From: Bifidobacterium felsineum
Lineage (GTDB): Bacteria > Actinomycetota > Actinomycetes > Actinomycetales > Bifidobacteriaceae
Assembly (NCBI RefSeq): GCF_002802915.1
Contig: NZ_PEBJ01000006.1
Coordinates: forward strand, 14,906 to 60,528
Direction: 5' to 3'
Length of the DNA: 45,623 nt
In this document: piece after piece, positions 7,048 through 15,368 of the stretch
Numbering within the stretch: the first letter of the stretch is position 1
Layout of the letters: the number at the start of each line of letters is the position of its first letter
Position numbers and translations under genes: made by a program
Notes under the pieces: model-generated
Told to the model about the DNA's origin: nothing
Database searches by the model: none
The model's input: the letters and a program-made list of their open reading frames with translations, nothing else

Positions 7048-8997
7048 TCACCGGGCGCTTCGCAGTTTGCGCAGAACCAGCGAACCGGAGAATCCGCGTA
7101 AAGTAAAATCGGTCGCAAAATCCGGGCTGTCGAACTCATCGCAATCAAAAAGAATGCTGCCGACGTCCTCTCCATTGTTGACAAATACTTCGGTTATTCC
7201 ATGGTCGTAAAAAACTTCGATACGATTTATGCGATTTGTCTTAGACGTGTAATTGAAGCTGTCCGTAGGCAACCCAATTGTGGTGAGATGAACAGCCGAT
7301 CCATCGCTGCTTACGTGAAGCGAAGCGTTCGCTACGGTGCCATCTGGCTGCCTCCGTTGCCCTGAAACTAATGTTGTCTCGAACGAAGTGCCAGGATCCG
7401 GTCGAATATCCGCGTAATAGGCATGCGACGGTATGACGGCGTGAGCATCTAAGTCGTGATTGCAAGGACTGCTATATTCCGTCATACGAGAGTCCGGCGT
7501 TGGGGTGAGATGGATCTCGTCTCCGAGTAGGAGTTCATATATCTCTTCAACGGGGTATGAGATTAAACGTCCATCGACTACATGCAGTTCCCTCGGCAGT
7601 CCCATTGCCCCATTGGCATAATCATCGCGTTCAATGCGGACGCCATACCAGTCGCATAGCCATCCGATCGCGATACGGCGATTGATGAGGGTGCCGTCAG
7701 CGGCACAATGCCGGTCCCTAAAGGATTGCACTGCGTAATAACAGGATCCGAAATCACACCAGCCCGTATGGTTTACGTTGAGTTTTGGTGAATGCTGAAC
7801 ACTTGCCGTTTCAAGGGTGCCGGTGTACCAACGTATTGGCTGGAACCGTCCGCTGTCGTCATGCAAATGCATAAGCGATCCCACGGCAACTGCAGATTCA
7901 TCAAGTGTGAATATGTCTGGGCACTCATAGGTGTATGACTCAGATAATCCGGTTTCAAATAGCAATGGTCCGGCATATTCCCAACTGGCTTTATTTAGAT
8001 TAGTGTCAGTTGCCCGAAACAGTGCAAGAGCTGGCGTACGGCTGAAATCCGCAGATTCTTGCTGAGGATTCGAGAACGGTGCGGTGCCGAACCAATAGTT
8101 ATCGTCGAGAGGACGCGGCGTGGTGCCTGGAGCCCCCAATTCTGGTGCGCAGGTAGATGGCATGTTAGTGGCTACTACGATTGCCGGGGTGCCTTTAATT
8201 GTAGTGCCGTCAAATAACGTAGTGTCGATTTTCGGGTCGCGAAAATCTAAACCGGTCTCTTCGGAAGGTCGTTCGATTACGGTGGTTTCAGGACTGAATG
8301 TCAGCCCATCAGTGCTGATGGCAGTAGTTTGTGTTTCTACTACAGATTCGGGGTGGCCGAGTCGTGCCCAATGCCGAGTGAGGTAGATGCGAATGATGTC
8401 GGCTTCATCTCCGGGCACAATATGTCCGTTGCGGTCCGTGGTAAGAGCCGAGCCGGAGAATGCGCCTCCAGTCAATTCTTCACTCCTCGATATTTCAGGC
8501 TGTGGAAGTAGCGCAATTGGTAAATCCATCCAATGGATAAGGTCTTTGCTGATTGCGTGGCCCCAATGCATGTCGTCCCATTGCCATCCATATGGATTGA
8601 ACTGGTAGAACAGGTGATATCGCCCTTGGAAGCGGCATAATCCATTGGGATCATTCATCCAATGCTGTGCCGGTTCGAAATGCGCATTTGGCCTGTTGCC
8701 TGAAGAGCGTGTATCTGTAGTAATGATGCGAATGCCCCGGTTGATTAGATCCTTTCCCCCGGTGAGATAGCCAAACCCTAGTCGCAGGTTGTCGTATTTC
8801 AGTGTGTACTGCGCATTCGGGTTGATTGCCAAATCAAGACGTGAACGACGCTCTGTAGAAGGCAGATATGCGGTAATGGCGTCCTCGCATGAATCTAGTG
8901 GAATGAGATGGACGATTCCTGGTTCCGTGTTCGTACCTGTATACTCGGCAAATAGTTCGATTCCTGTGTAGCCATCGGCGTTGATGGTTATGGTCAT
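7048..8997 (-). CDS. Glycoside hydrolase family 32 beta-fructosidase with N-terminal extension
   Basis: 649-aa GH32 protein. All three catalytic carboxylates are visible: nucleophile D116 in HWMNDPNG, transition-state stabiliser D254 in FRDP, and acid/base E358 in YECPD. A C-terminal beta-sandwich follows. About 110 residues precede the nucleophile, far more than in standard bifidobacterial beta-fructofuranosidases, and they form no signal peptide, so the enzyme is cytoplasmic. ATG 8997 has GGGAG about 7 nt upstream. It is the second gene of an operon with GH91, 100 bp downstream of it. Likely substrates are inulobiose or short fructans delivered by the GH91 reaction and the neighbouring importer. 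Confidence 0.9.
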   Translation of the reverse strand: MTITINADGYTGIELFAEYTGTNTEPGIVHLIPLDSCEDAITAYLPSTERRSRLDLAINPNAQYTLKYDNLRLGFGYLTGGKDLINRGIRIITTDTRSSGNRPNAHFEPAQHWMNDPNGLCRFQGRYHLFYQFNPYGWQWDDMHWGHAISKDLIHWMDLPIALLPQPEISRSEELTGGAFSGSALTTDRNGHIVPGDEADIIRIYLTRHWARLGHPESVVETQTTAISTDGLTFSPETTVIERPSEETGLDFRDPKIDTTLFDGTTIKGTPAIVVATNMPSTCAPELGAPGTTPRPLDDNYWFGTAPFSNPQQESADFSRTPALALFRATDTNLNKASWEYAGPLLFETGLSESYTYECPDIFTLDESAVAVGSLMHLHDDSGRFQPIRWYTGTLETASVQHSPKLNVNHTGWCDFGSCYYAVQSFRDRHCAADGTLINRRIAIGWLCDWYGVRIERDDYANGAMGLPRELHVVDGRLISYPVEEIYELLLGDEIHLTPTPDSRMTEYSSPCNHDLDAHAVIPSHAYYADIRPDPGTSFETTLVSGQRRQPDGTVANASLHVSSDGSAVHLTTIGLPTDSFNYTSKTNRINRIEVFYDHGITEVFVNNGEDVGSILFDCDEFDSPDFATDFTLRGFSGSLVLRKLRSAR

Positions 8998-9097
8998 TGT
9001 GGACTCTCCCTGAGTTTGATATATGGATGCCGGATGGGCGAAAAAGGGAAATCCCATCCGGCAAGTGTTGTCATGCGAGGTGCGTAATCCAATGATT

Positions 9098-10462
9098 TCA
9101 GCAGATTCCGGGCAATGACGGTGTTGGTCGGAAAGCGTTGGCTGTAACATCCAAGTACACCTGTGACTCCGTTCCGGAATCGAGCACGGTATTGCGGGAG
9201 GATCCTGAATCGATATGTACGGCAACTACAGGGATACTGTGAGTCTTTGCTGTTGCGAGGACGGCTTCTACTTGAGTGGAAAAGCACGACTCTTCAATGG
9301 TCTCTTCATTGTGATTATTGCCTTCGGTATTGGCAACGATATGGTTATTCGCAATGTAGTTTCCCACGCCAGAGACGAGTCGAATGATGATGGGAGCAGT
9401 GCCTTCCGGACGAATGTTGATTTCGTCCACGATGTCAGAAATGTGGTTGCCGATTACGGAATTTTCATTTCCCTCGATGCGAATAATTCCGAATAGATCA
9501 TCTAGGCCATTGTTGTATCGCTTCATTGGAGGCCAAGGCTCGCAAGCGCGATAGATATGGTTGGACGCGATGAGGTTTTCTGAACAATTTCCCTCAAGGA
9601 CAATTACGCCTGGATAAAAAGCGTGGAATCGGTTGCTGGTAATAGAAGAGCGGGAAACGTTCCTGAAGAAGACGGTGCTGGCTCCGCGTGGAAATACATT
9701 GTTGGCTGTAATCAGCAGGCCGCCAAAGTTTTCCGCAAAGATGGAATACCCGCGGTATCCGGCTCCGATGAGGTTATCGGTGATTTTTGATGCTTGCCCA
9801 GATCCTCGTAGCTCAATGCAGTTACCACATTCGGCAATAAAGTTGTCATGGATGCTAAGAGCGTCAGCATCGTGAATCACAATGCCGTGTTCTAGATAAA
9901 TAAATCCCATGCCGTTGATGCGGAACGAATCCTGTGCATCGGTGATGTAGATGCCGGTTTTGCCATTGATATAGGTATTTTCGGGGTCGTTATTGCCTGA
10001 ACCGTCATCGATGAAATGCAGTCCATCGATGCAGAAGTTGGCGAACTCCACTGAGCTGATTCGAGGATTTCCTTTACGGGAAACCACGAAAGCCGCGCCT
10101 TCTCGCTCGGGACCGTGATTTATTGCCGGTAGATCGACGAGGATTCGGCTGCCTCCAGGCCATATTTCATGAAGATTATTCCACTCCTCCTTGGGCGTAT
10201 TAAACCGGATACTGGAGGAAACGAATCCATGTCCGGCGCCGACTATGCGCAGGTAACTGATATCAATAAGTACTTGCGTTGTCAGATGGTAATCCCCGGA
10301 AGGAATGTAGATGGTGGCGCCGGGTTTGCCTTCATTGTTGCTATCTGCATCTGTTTGTCGTGCTTTTACATCGGTGATGATGCTGTTTATGACTTCGCCT
10401 ATGTCTGTATGTGGGTTGCCGATTGGCCAAGTGGTGACGTCGTAGTAGTAGCTGTCGGCCAT
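9098..10462 (-). CDS. GH91 protein: difructose-anhydride hydrolase or inulin fructotransferase
   Basis: 454-aa right-handed parallel beta-helix protein. It matches the inulin fructotransferase family from memory of its sequence: YYDVTTWP at the N-terminus, KPGATIYIPSGDY, GHGF.S.SIR, KTGI, IAECGNCIEL, NNVFPRG, NGLDDLFG and LDSGTESQ at the C-terminus. The catalytic pair D206 and E217 is spaced by 11 residues as in characterised enzymes and sits within one residue of the numbering known for an Arthrobacter DFA III hydrolase. Secreted fructotransferases carry signal peptides; this protein starts MADSYYYDV with none, so it should be cytoplasmic. Together with a divergent importer and downstream GH32 this favours hydrolysis of imported DFA III (or I) to inulobiose, although DFA formation is not excluded. 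ATG 10462 follows GAGGAGG. Confidence 0.88.
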   Translation of the reverse strand: MADSYYYDVTTWPIGNPHTDIGEVINSIITDVKARQTDADSNNEGKPGATIYIPSGDYHLTTQVLIDISYLRIVGAGHGFVSSSIRFNTPKEEWNNLHEIWPGGSRILVDLPAINHGPEREGAAFVVSRKGNPRISSVEFANFCIDGLHFIDDGSGNNDPENTYINGKTGIYITDAQDSFRINGMGFIYLEHGIVIHDADALSIHDNFIAECGNCIELRGSGQASKITDNLIGAGYRGYSIFAENFGGLLITANNVFPRGASTVFFRNVSRSSITSNRFHAFYPGVIVLEGNCSENLIASNHIYRACEPWPPMKRYNNGLDDLFGIIRIEGNENSVIGNHISDIVDEINIRPEGTAPIIIRLVSGVGNYIANNHIVANTEGNNHNEETIEESCFSTQVEAVLATAKTHSIPVVAVHIDSGSSRNTVLDSGTESQVYLDVTANAFRPTPSLPGIC

Positions 10463-10564
10463 AACATCCTCCTCGAGGTTATGTGACTGAATGACATGAA
10501 TCAGCGGTGGCGCCAATATGGTTGCTGCCATGCATCGTTATGGTCGCCGTCCGAGACTGATTCC

Positions 10565-10593
10565 ATAGTAACGAGTATTCATTTTTATTTCAA
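10565..10593 (-). promoter_or_regulatory. Promoter of the GH91-GH32 operon
   Basis: On the minus strand TTGAAA (10593-10588), a 17-bp spacer and TACTAT (10570-10565). The -35 hexamer lies inside operator O1. The expected transcription start is near 10558, giving a leader of roughly 95 nt before GH91. Confidence 0.7.
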
Positions 10594-10604
10594 CCGGTAA
10601 ACAT
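10587..10604. promoter_or_regulatory. LacI-type operator O1
   Basis: Imperfect palindrome ATTTCAACCGGTAAACAT centred on ACCGGT. Its half-sites (TCAACCGG and TGTTTACCGG) match those of O2 at 10653-10674. It covers the -35 box of the GH91 promoter, so a bound repressor would block RNA polymerase. Confidence 0.7.
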
Positions 10605-10652
10605 AAAAATTAGTTCTCTGGCTAAATAGTTTATTTTTGCGGCGTGTCGCTT

Positions 10653-10674
10653 ATATGTTAATCGGTTGACATAT
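10653..10674. promoter_or_regulatory. LacI-type operator O2
   Basis: 22-bp palindrome with outer arms ATATGT / ACATAT and a central CG; 16 of 22 positions are symmetric. Its centre is 68 bp from that of O1. It overlaps the -35 box of the importer promoter. The LacI gene at 14199 is the obvious candidate regulator. Confidence 0.75.
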
Positions 10675-10694
10675 AAACCGAGTTAATGTATTCT
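10666..10694 (+). promoter_or_regulatory. Promoter of the GH91-locus ABC importer
   Basis: Perfect -35 TTGACA (10666-10671), 17-bp spacer, -10 TATTCT (10689-10694). It faces away from the GH91 promoter, with the -35 boxes about 72 bp apart. The predicted leader before the ATG at 10749 is about 48 nt. Confidence 0.8.
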
Positions 10695-10748
10695 GACCTT
10701 GTCGATGACGACACAACAAGGAAGTTCTGAAGATAAGAGAAAGGTTCG

Positions 10749-12029
10749 ATGATGAATCGCTCGTATAACAAAGGCATAGCTGTAATTGCCGCGGTGGCGA
10801 CCATGTTGTCTATGGCGGCATGCGGTTCTGCAGGTTCAAGCGAGGATGATAAGACATTGAGCTTGCTGGTCGAGGGTGGTGGTCCCGCTGAGCAAGTGGC
10901 ACGAGATACGGCTGCTGAGTTTGAGAAGCAAACCGGTTACAAAATCAAAGTTGATACGTCTCCGTATTCAGGTCTGTATGACAAGTTGAAAGCCGAGACC
11001 GATTCCCGGAAAGCTACGCATGACCTGGCTGTAATTGATGTGCTGTGGTTCCCGGCTTTGGCTAAGGGGCTGTCTTCGGTGGACGGGGTTCTTTCCAGCT
11101 CAGATGAAGATGACCTTATGCCTCAGCTTAAGGAAGGTGGCACCATTGACGGCAAGCTGCTGGGCATCCCTACCTGGACGAATTCCAAGGTGCTGTTGTA
11201 CCGTAAGGATCTTTTTGAAAATGCAGATAACCAGAAGGCTTTCAAGGAGCAGTACGGCTACGATTTGAAGGTTCCCACCACTTGGGATGAATACCGGGAT
11301 GCTGCAAAATTCTTCACTAAAGATGATATGTACGGCACTGCGATGATTGGTCAAACCGGTGCTGATTCAGTGACTGGATGGCTGGAGTTCGCAACTCAGG
11401 CTGGTGCTGATAATCTCGTTCTCGATAAAGACGGTAAGCCGGATCTTGAAAACAATGCGTATAGCGATGCACTTGAATATATGCAGGACTTGGTCAACGA
11501 TGGCTCCATTCCATCCGATTACCTTTCGCTGGGCACCAGTGAGATTTCTAATTTGTTCAATCAAGGCAAATTGGCTATGCAGCTTACTTGGGGCCACTTC
11601 TATCTCTCCTCTGCGAAAGAGCTCGGCGACAAAGTCGGTGCCGCTCCGATGATTGGTGGATCTGCTGGTATCGGTGCCATTCCTGGCCCCTGGTATGAGG
11701 TTGTGCTGAAGAATTCCAAGAAGCAGGATATCGCAAAGAAGTATCTCAAGTTCATGTATGGCAAGAACGAAGGATACATGACCGCGCTTGGCGTAGCCGC
11801 GAGAAAGAGCGTATTCGCCAAGTACGAAGACAATCCTGAATACGCACATGTTAAGGCATTGGAGACCACTCTTGATGCCAAGCAGACCCAGAATCGTCCT
11901 GCGACTAAGATGTGGACGCAAATTGAGACCGAGGTACTTTCTCCAATGGTGCAGAACGTGCTTAAGGGCGCTAATGCCAAAGACGAATTGGCTACCGCTC
12001 AGAAGAGTATTCAGGATCTCGTAGGCTGA
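10749..12029 (+). CDS. ABC importer solute-binding lipoprotein (GH91 locus)
   Basis: 426-aa family 1 extracytoplasmic sugar-binding protein. A lipoprotein signal with the lipobox SMAAC (Cys25) is followed by a Ser/Asp linker and a typical binding fold (VARDTAAEFEKQTGYKIKVD..., GIPTWTNSKVLLYRKDLFEN). It would capture the oligosaccharide outside the membrane for the two permeases downstream. ATG at 10749 and 10752 are both possible, and GAAAGG precedes them. The position divergent from GH91 suggests a fructose-containing ligand such as difructose anhydride or inulo-oligosaccharide; this is inference. Confidence 0.9.
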   Translation: MMNRSYNKGIAVIAAVATMLSMAACGSAGSSEDDKTLSLLVEGGGPAEQVARDTAAEFEKQTGYKIKVDTSPYSGLYDKLKAETDSRKATHDLAVIDVLWFPALAKGLSSVDGVLSSSDEDDLMPQLKEGGTIDGKLLGIPTWTNSKVLLYRKDLFENADNQKAFKEQYGYDLKVPTTWDEYRDAAKFFTKDDMYGTAMIGQTGADSVTGWLEFATQAGADNLVLDKDGKPDLENNAYSDALEYMQDLVNDGSIPSDYLSLGTSEISNLFNQGKLAMQLTWGHFYLSSAKELGDKVGAAPMIGGSAGIGAIPGPWYEVVLKNSKKQDIAKKYLKFMYGKNEGYMTALGVAARKSVFAKYEDNPEYAHVKALETTLDAKQTQNRPATKMWTQIETEVLSPMVQNVLKGANAKDELATAQKSIQDLVG

Positions 12030-12042
12030 ATTACTTATCTGC

Positions 12043-12098
12043 CCCTCGTTGTATCCCGTTGAAGGAATGATTGTCAAACCCGATAGGGAAAACGAGGG
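12043..12098 (+). other. Hairpin after the binding-protein gene (1)
   Basis: Arms CCCTCGTT (12043-12050) and AACGAGGG (12091-12098) enclose a 40-nt loop, 13 bp beyond the stop codon. With the next hairpin it occupies the 181-bp gap before the permease gene, where such structures commonly protect or attenuate the mRNA so that binding protein exceeds permease. Confidence 0.5.
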
Positions 12099-12142
12099 AC
12101 AAGCCTGATTCGCAGTTGGTGACATCAATGGAATGATTGGTT

Positions 12143-12172
12143 GTGATCGCCGCCGCGCACGGAGGCGATCAC
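12143..12172 (+). other. Hairpin after the binding-protein gene (2)
   Basis: Stem GTGATCGCC / GGCGATCAC with a 12-nt loop, extended by one further pair on the outside. No T-run follows, so an mRNA-stabilising or attenuating role is more likely than full termination. Confidence 0.6.
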
Positions 12173-12210
12173 AGCCATCTCAATCACCGTGTCCTGTCAC
12201 GGGAGGTGGC

Positions 12211-13164
12211 ATGAAACAGAAAACAACAATTGCGCAGGGAGATCACTCGAATCAGTACTCTCCAGATACCATGCGCAAAACGAAGATGTTGAGCTCCACA
12301 TTTAGCAAGAAAACGCTATGCATATTCTTCTTGCCTGCAGGATTATTCATGGCGGCGTTCCTGCTGTTTCCTCTACTGAAACTTGTCTATGACAGCTTTT
12401 TTGATGTGGGAGACCGTTATGATGGTCGCACGTTTGTCGGTTTGAAGAACTACATCAAAGCGTTTACGTCGCATCAGTTCCAAATGGATTCATGGAACAC
12501 GTTGGTTTATGTTGTCGTTGCGGTCGGCATAGAAACGATTCTGGGATTGGCACTTGCGGTCATTCTGACGAATAAGTACAAGGGATTCAAAGCCATCCGA
12601 ACGTTCATCCTGTCCCCTCTGATGATTGCGCCATTGGTGGCAGGTCTGGTTTGGAAGTTTATGTTAAGTGGGCAGTTCGGCATTGTGAATGTGCTGCTGG
12701 TACGAATCGGACTCTTGCGGTCCACGGATAGCATCTTATGGCTTTCGGATTCGCGTTTTGCCCTCTTATCATGCATCATAGCAGATGTTTGGCTGACCAC
12801 ACCGTTCATGATGCTGATGTTTTTGGCGGGAATCCAATCGATTCCGGATAGTTTGTATGAGTCGGCGTCTGTCGAAGGCGCGAATAAATGGCAGGTCATC
12901 ATCCACATCATCATTCCTAATATCAAGGGTGTGCTCTTTAGCGCTCTGGTCATTCGCGTCATTGACGCTGCAAGAACATTCGACATCATCTGGGCTATGA
13001 CTCAGGGAGGTCCCCAGGGCTCTTCAGAGCTGTTGAGCGTGCATATTTACAAAATGTTGCAGCGATACGGTGATGTCGGCTACGCCAGCGCCATGGCCGT
13101 TATCTTCATCGTAGTGCTTATTGCCATCACTCTTATGACTCAGTTGAAGAAGGACAAGAGGTAG
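12211..13164 (+). CDS. ABC sugar importer permease, MalF/UgpA type (GH91 locus)
   Basis: 317-aa inner-membrane subunit with six predicted helices, starting with a long first helix (CIFFLPAGLFMAAFLLFPLLKLVYDSFF). The EAA loop that docks the ATPase reads YESASVEGANKWQVIIHIIIP. ATG 12211 was chosen because GGGAGGTG lies just upstream; residues translated from upstream in the open frame (MIGCDRRRARRRS...) come from the hairpin region. The next permease starts 5 nt after its stop. No ATPase gene accompanies the operon, as is usual for bifidobacterial oligosaccharide importers that share an MsmK-type ATPase. Confidence 0.9.
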   Translation: MKQKTTIAQGDHSNQYSPDTMRKTKMLSSTFSKKTLCIFFLPAGLFMAAFLLFPLLKLVYDSFFDVGDRYDGRTFVGLKNYIKAFTSHQFQMDSWNTLVYVVVAVGIETILGLALAVILTNKYKGFKAIRTFILSPLMIAPLVAGLVWKFMLSGQFGIVNVLLVRIGLLRSTDSILWLSDSRFALLSCIIADVWLTTPFMMLMFLAGIQSIPDSLYESASVEGANKWQVIIHIIIPNIKGVLFSALVIRVIDAARTFDIIWAMTQGGPQGSSELLSVHIYKMLQRYGDVGYASAMAVIFIVVLIAITLMTQLKKDKR

Positions 13165-13169
13165 CTGCC

Positions 13170-14024
13170 ATGTTCCATGAGAAATTTGGTCGCAATCGGA
13201 GCGACAATCTGTGGATTATTATCATGTACGTGTTGGCGGTGGTCTTCCTGCTGCTGTTCATCTTCCCCTATTTGTACATGCTGTTTTCTTCATTCAAGCC
13301 TTCGCAGGATGTGATTTCCGTTCATCCCACATTCTTCCCGAAGACTTGGTCAATAGAGAACTATGTCAAAGTGTTCCAGACTTCTGATATCGGCATGTAT
13401 TTTGGCAACAGCTTTATTGCAGCCCTTGTGAGTACGTTAATTTGCCTACTGCTGGGTTCTTTAGCTTCATATGCCATTTCTCGTACAGCTGTTTCTCGGT
13501 TTAGCAATTTTTTGTTGATCTTAGTGCTGTGCCTCAAAATGATTCCGATGTCCAGCATCGTAGTGCCGATTTATAGTCTCGTTCAGCAGTTTGGTTTTTA
13601 CGATTACTTACCGGTGCTCTGCATTGTGTACGCAGGCGTGAATATGCCATTTGTGCTGTGGATGATGATTTCTTTCTTCAAAGATGTGCCCGTAGACCTC
13701 GATGAAGCTGCAGCTGTTGACGGTGCTGGTCCATTCACTGCATTTATCAAAGTCATCCTGCCTGTAGTAGTCCCTAGCTTGATTTCCACGGGCATCTTTA
13801 CCTTCTTGTTGGCCTGGAATGATTTCTTGGTTGCGCTGTTGCTCACCAGTAGTGAGGCAAAAACCGTGCCGGTGGCTCTATCGGAATTCCTGACTTCGTA
13901 CAGCCTTGATTTGGGGCCAATGACTGGAGCCGCGGTATTGTTCTCGCTGCCGGTTATTGTCATCTCCTTCTTCCTGCAACGATATCTGGTTTCTGGCATG
14001 CTGGCTGGGTCGGTTAAGGGATGA
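13170..14024 (+). CDS. ABC sugar importer permease, MalG/UgpE type (GH91 locus)
   Basis: 284-aa second membrane subunit. It opens with a helix (IIMYVLAVVFLLLFIFPYLYMLFSSFKPS), and the EAA loop reads VDLDEAAAVDGAGPFTAFIKVILPVV. It ends SGMLAGSVKG, a common C-terminus of this family. AGAGGT, partly inside the preceding gene, serves as ribosome binding site. It works with the 12211 permease and the 10749 lipoprotein. Confidence 0.9.
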   Translation: MFHEKFGRNRSDNLWIIIMYVLAVVFLLLFIFPYLYMLFSSFKPSQDVISVHPTFFPKTWSIENYVKVFQTSDIGMYFGNSFIAALVSTLICLLLGSLASYAISRTAVSRFSNFLLILVLCLKMIPMSSIVVPIYSLVQQFGFYDYLPVLCIVYAGVNMPFVLWMMISFFKDVPVDLDEAAAVDGAGPFTAFIKVILPVVVPSLISTGIFTFLLAWNDFLVALLLTSSEAKTVPVALSEFLTSYSLDLGPMTGAAVLFSLPVIVISFFLQRYLVSGMLAGSVKG

Positions 14025-14110
14025 GGCTCTAGGTGCTGATAGCAAAATCCTTCTACGTAAGATGGTTATGAGCAACCAACCGGATGGTGAGATATGAGCC
14101 GGGCGTGCTA

Positions 14111-14152
14111 AGGGTCAAGTCTGCTAGTCTTGCGGCTAATAGACTTGACCCT
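14111..14152 (+). terminator. Hairpin between importer and LacI gene
   Basis: Perfect 12-bp stem AGGGTCAAGTCT / AGACTTGACCCT with an 18-nt loop, 86 bp after the permease stop and 46 bp before the LacI start. No T-run follows. It could attenuate read-through into the regulator or act as a binding site. Confidence 0.55.
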
Positions 14153-14198
14153 ACGGCAATGTGGCCGTACGGTTGGGCAGATACAGCAAGGAAAAATG

Positions 14199-15248
14199 AT
14201 GGTTACGATAACTGATGTTGCCCGAGTGGCCGGTGTCTCGAAAAATACGGTGTCTCGCTATCTCAATAATCGTGGATATATCTCCGAGCAAACGCGAAAT
14301 AACATACAGAAAACGATTGATTTGCTGCATTATCAGCCTAATCAAATCGCACGAAGCCTGTATTCGCAGAAGACGCAACTCATTGGTTTCGTGATTCCTG
14401 AGATTGCTCATCCGTTCTTTTCGACAATGACTTCATACATTGAGGATGAACTCAACCGTCGCGGTTATAAGATGATTCTCTGCAGCACGATGCATTCAGA
14501 GGAGAAAGAAAAAGAGTGTATCGATTTGCTCATGGCCAACAAAGTGGATGGCATGATTATTGGAAGCCATTCTCTTGATATCAATTATGCGGGTATCGGT
14601 TCTCCTGTAGTTGCTCTCGATCGTTACTTAGCCAGCAGCATTCCCGTAGTAAGCGCTGACCATGTCCAAGGCGGCATGATTGCAGCTCGTGCGGTCATTG
14701 AACATGGCTGCACTAATGTTGCGCAGTTCATTGGATATTCCAAGGTGCGGTCCCCGTCCTTCGAACGGTATCGGGTATTTGCTGAGCAAATGCATAAGCA
14801 CGGCATTCGTTGTGTGTCCTTCGAATTGGGGCTGAACCAGTTTGAAATGGAGCCGTATCTCAGAATCGCTGATAAATTCCTCACGGATAATCAGGATGTC
14901 GATGGTATTTTTGCTTCTGATCTGATTGCGCTCGCAATTCAAAAGCGGGCACTTGAAATGGGGCGAAAAATTCCTGAAGATCTCTTTCTCTTTGGTTATG
15001 ATGGATCGTACGTATATAAATTCGCGAGTCCATCATTGCCGACTGTTATACAGCCGTATGCGAAGATAGCCGAGAGAGCCGTCGATGTGCTTATCCGAAA
15101 AATCGAAGGCGAAGAAATTGGCCAGATGGAATACACGGTTCCAGTGACTGCATATCTTCCTGAGCGGGAGCAATTGTCCGCGCAGGCTCAGGAAAGTGTT
15201 TCTGATGACACCAGCACCATTTTCCATGAGGTCGCTTTAGGCATTTGA
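14199..15248 (+). CDS. LacI-family transcriptional regulator of the GH91 locus
   Basis: 349-aa regulator. The N-terminal helix-turn-helix reads ITDVARVAGVSKNTVSRYLNNRGYISEQTR, followed by the hinge (YQPNQIARSLYSQKTQLIGFVIPE) and a periplasmic-binding-protein-like sensor domain (DGIFASDLIALAIQKRALEMGRKIPEDLFLFGYDGS). ATG 14199 stands 6 nt after AAGGA; the adjacent ATG 14196 is also possible. It likely represses the divergent GH91/importer promoters through O1 and O2 and releases them on binding an intermediate of the pathway. No copy of that operator was seen before its own gene. Confidence 0.92.
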   Translation: MVTITDVARVAGVSKNTVSRYLNNRGYISEQTRNNIQKTIDLLHYQPNQIARSLYSQKTQLIGFVIPEIAHPFFSTMTSYIEDELNRRGYKMILCSTMHSEEKEKECIDLLMANKVDGMIIGSHSLDINYAGIGSPVVALDRYLASSIPVVSADHVQGGMIAARAVIEHGCTNVAQFIGYSKVRSPSFERYRVFAEQMHKHGIRCVSFELGLNQFEMEPYLRIADKFLTDNQDVDGIFASDLIALAIQKRALEMGRKIPEDLFLFGYDGSYVYKFASPSLPTVIQPYAKIAERAVDVLIRKIEGEEIGQMEYTVPVTAYLPEREQLSAQAQESVSDDTSTIFHEVALGI

Positions 15249-15296
15249 TGCAATCCGTTGTAGCCGTGTGAAACATGGCCTGCTACCTGTGGAGTG

Positions 15297-15348
15297 ACGT
15301 GGGGCGTATCGCATTTGATCATTTGATACAAGGCGATACGCCCCACGT
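15297..15348. terminator. Bidirectional hairpin between lacI and GH36 genes
   Basis: Perfect 16-bp stem ACGTGGGGCGTATCGC / GCGATACGCCCCACGT with a 20-nt loop between two convergent genes. No long T-run on either side, but position and strength fit a shared terminator. It marks the right edge of the GH91 island. Confidence 0.8.
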
Positions 15349-15368
15349 TGATTGGTGACTTGTAACTA

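Noticed and set aside
9098..10462. GH91 gene as a pectate lyase or generic right-handed beta-helix protein
   Set aside because: The YDVTTWP start, IAECGNCIEL block, NGLDDLFG and LDSGTESQ match inulin fructotransferases specifically, including the catalytic Asp/Glu spacing.
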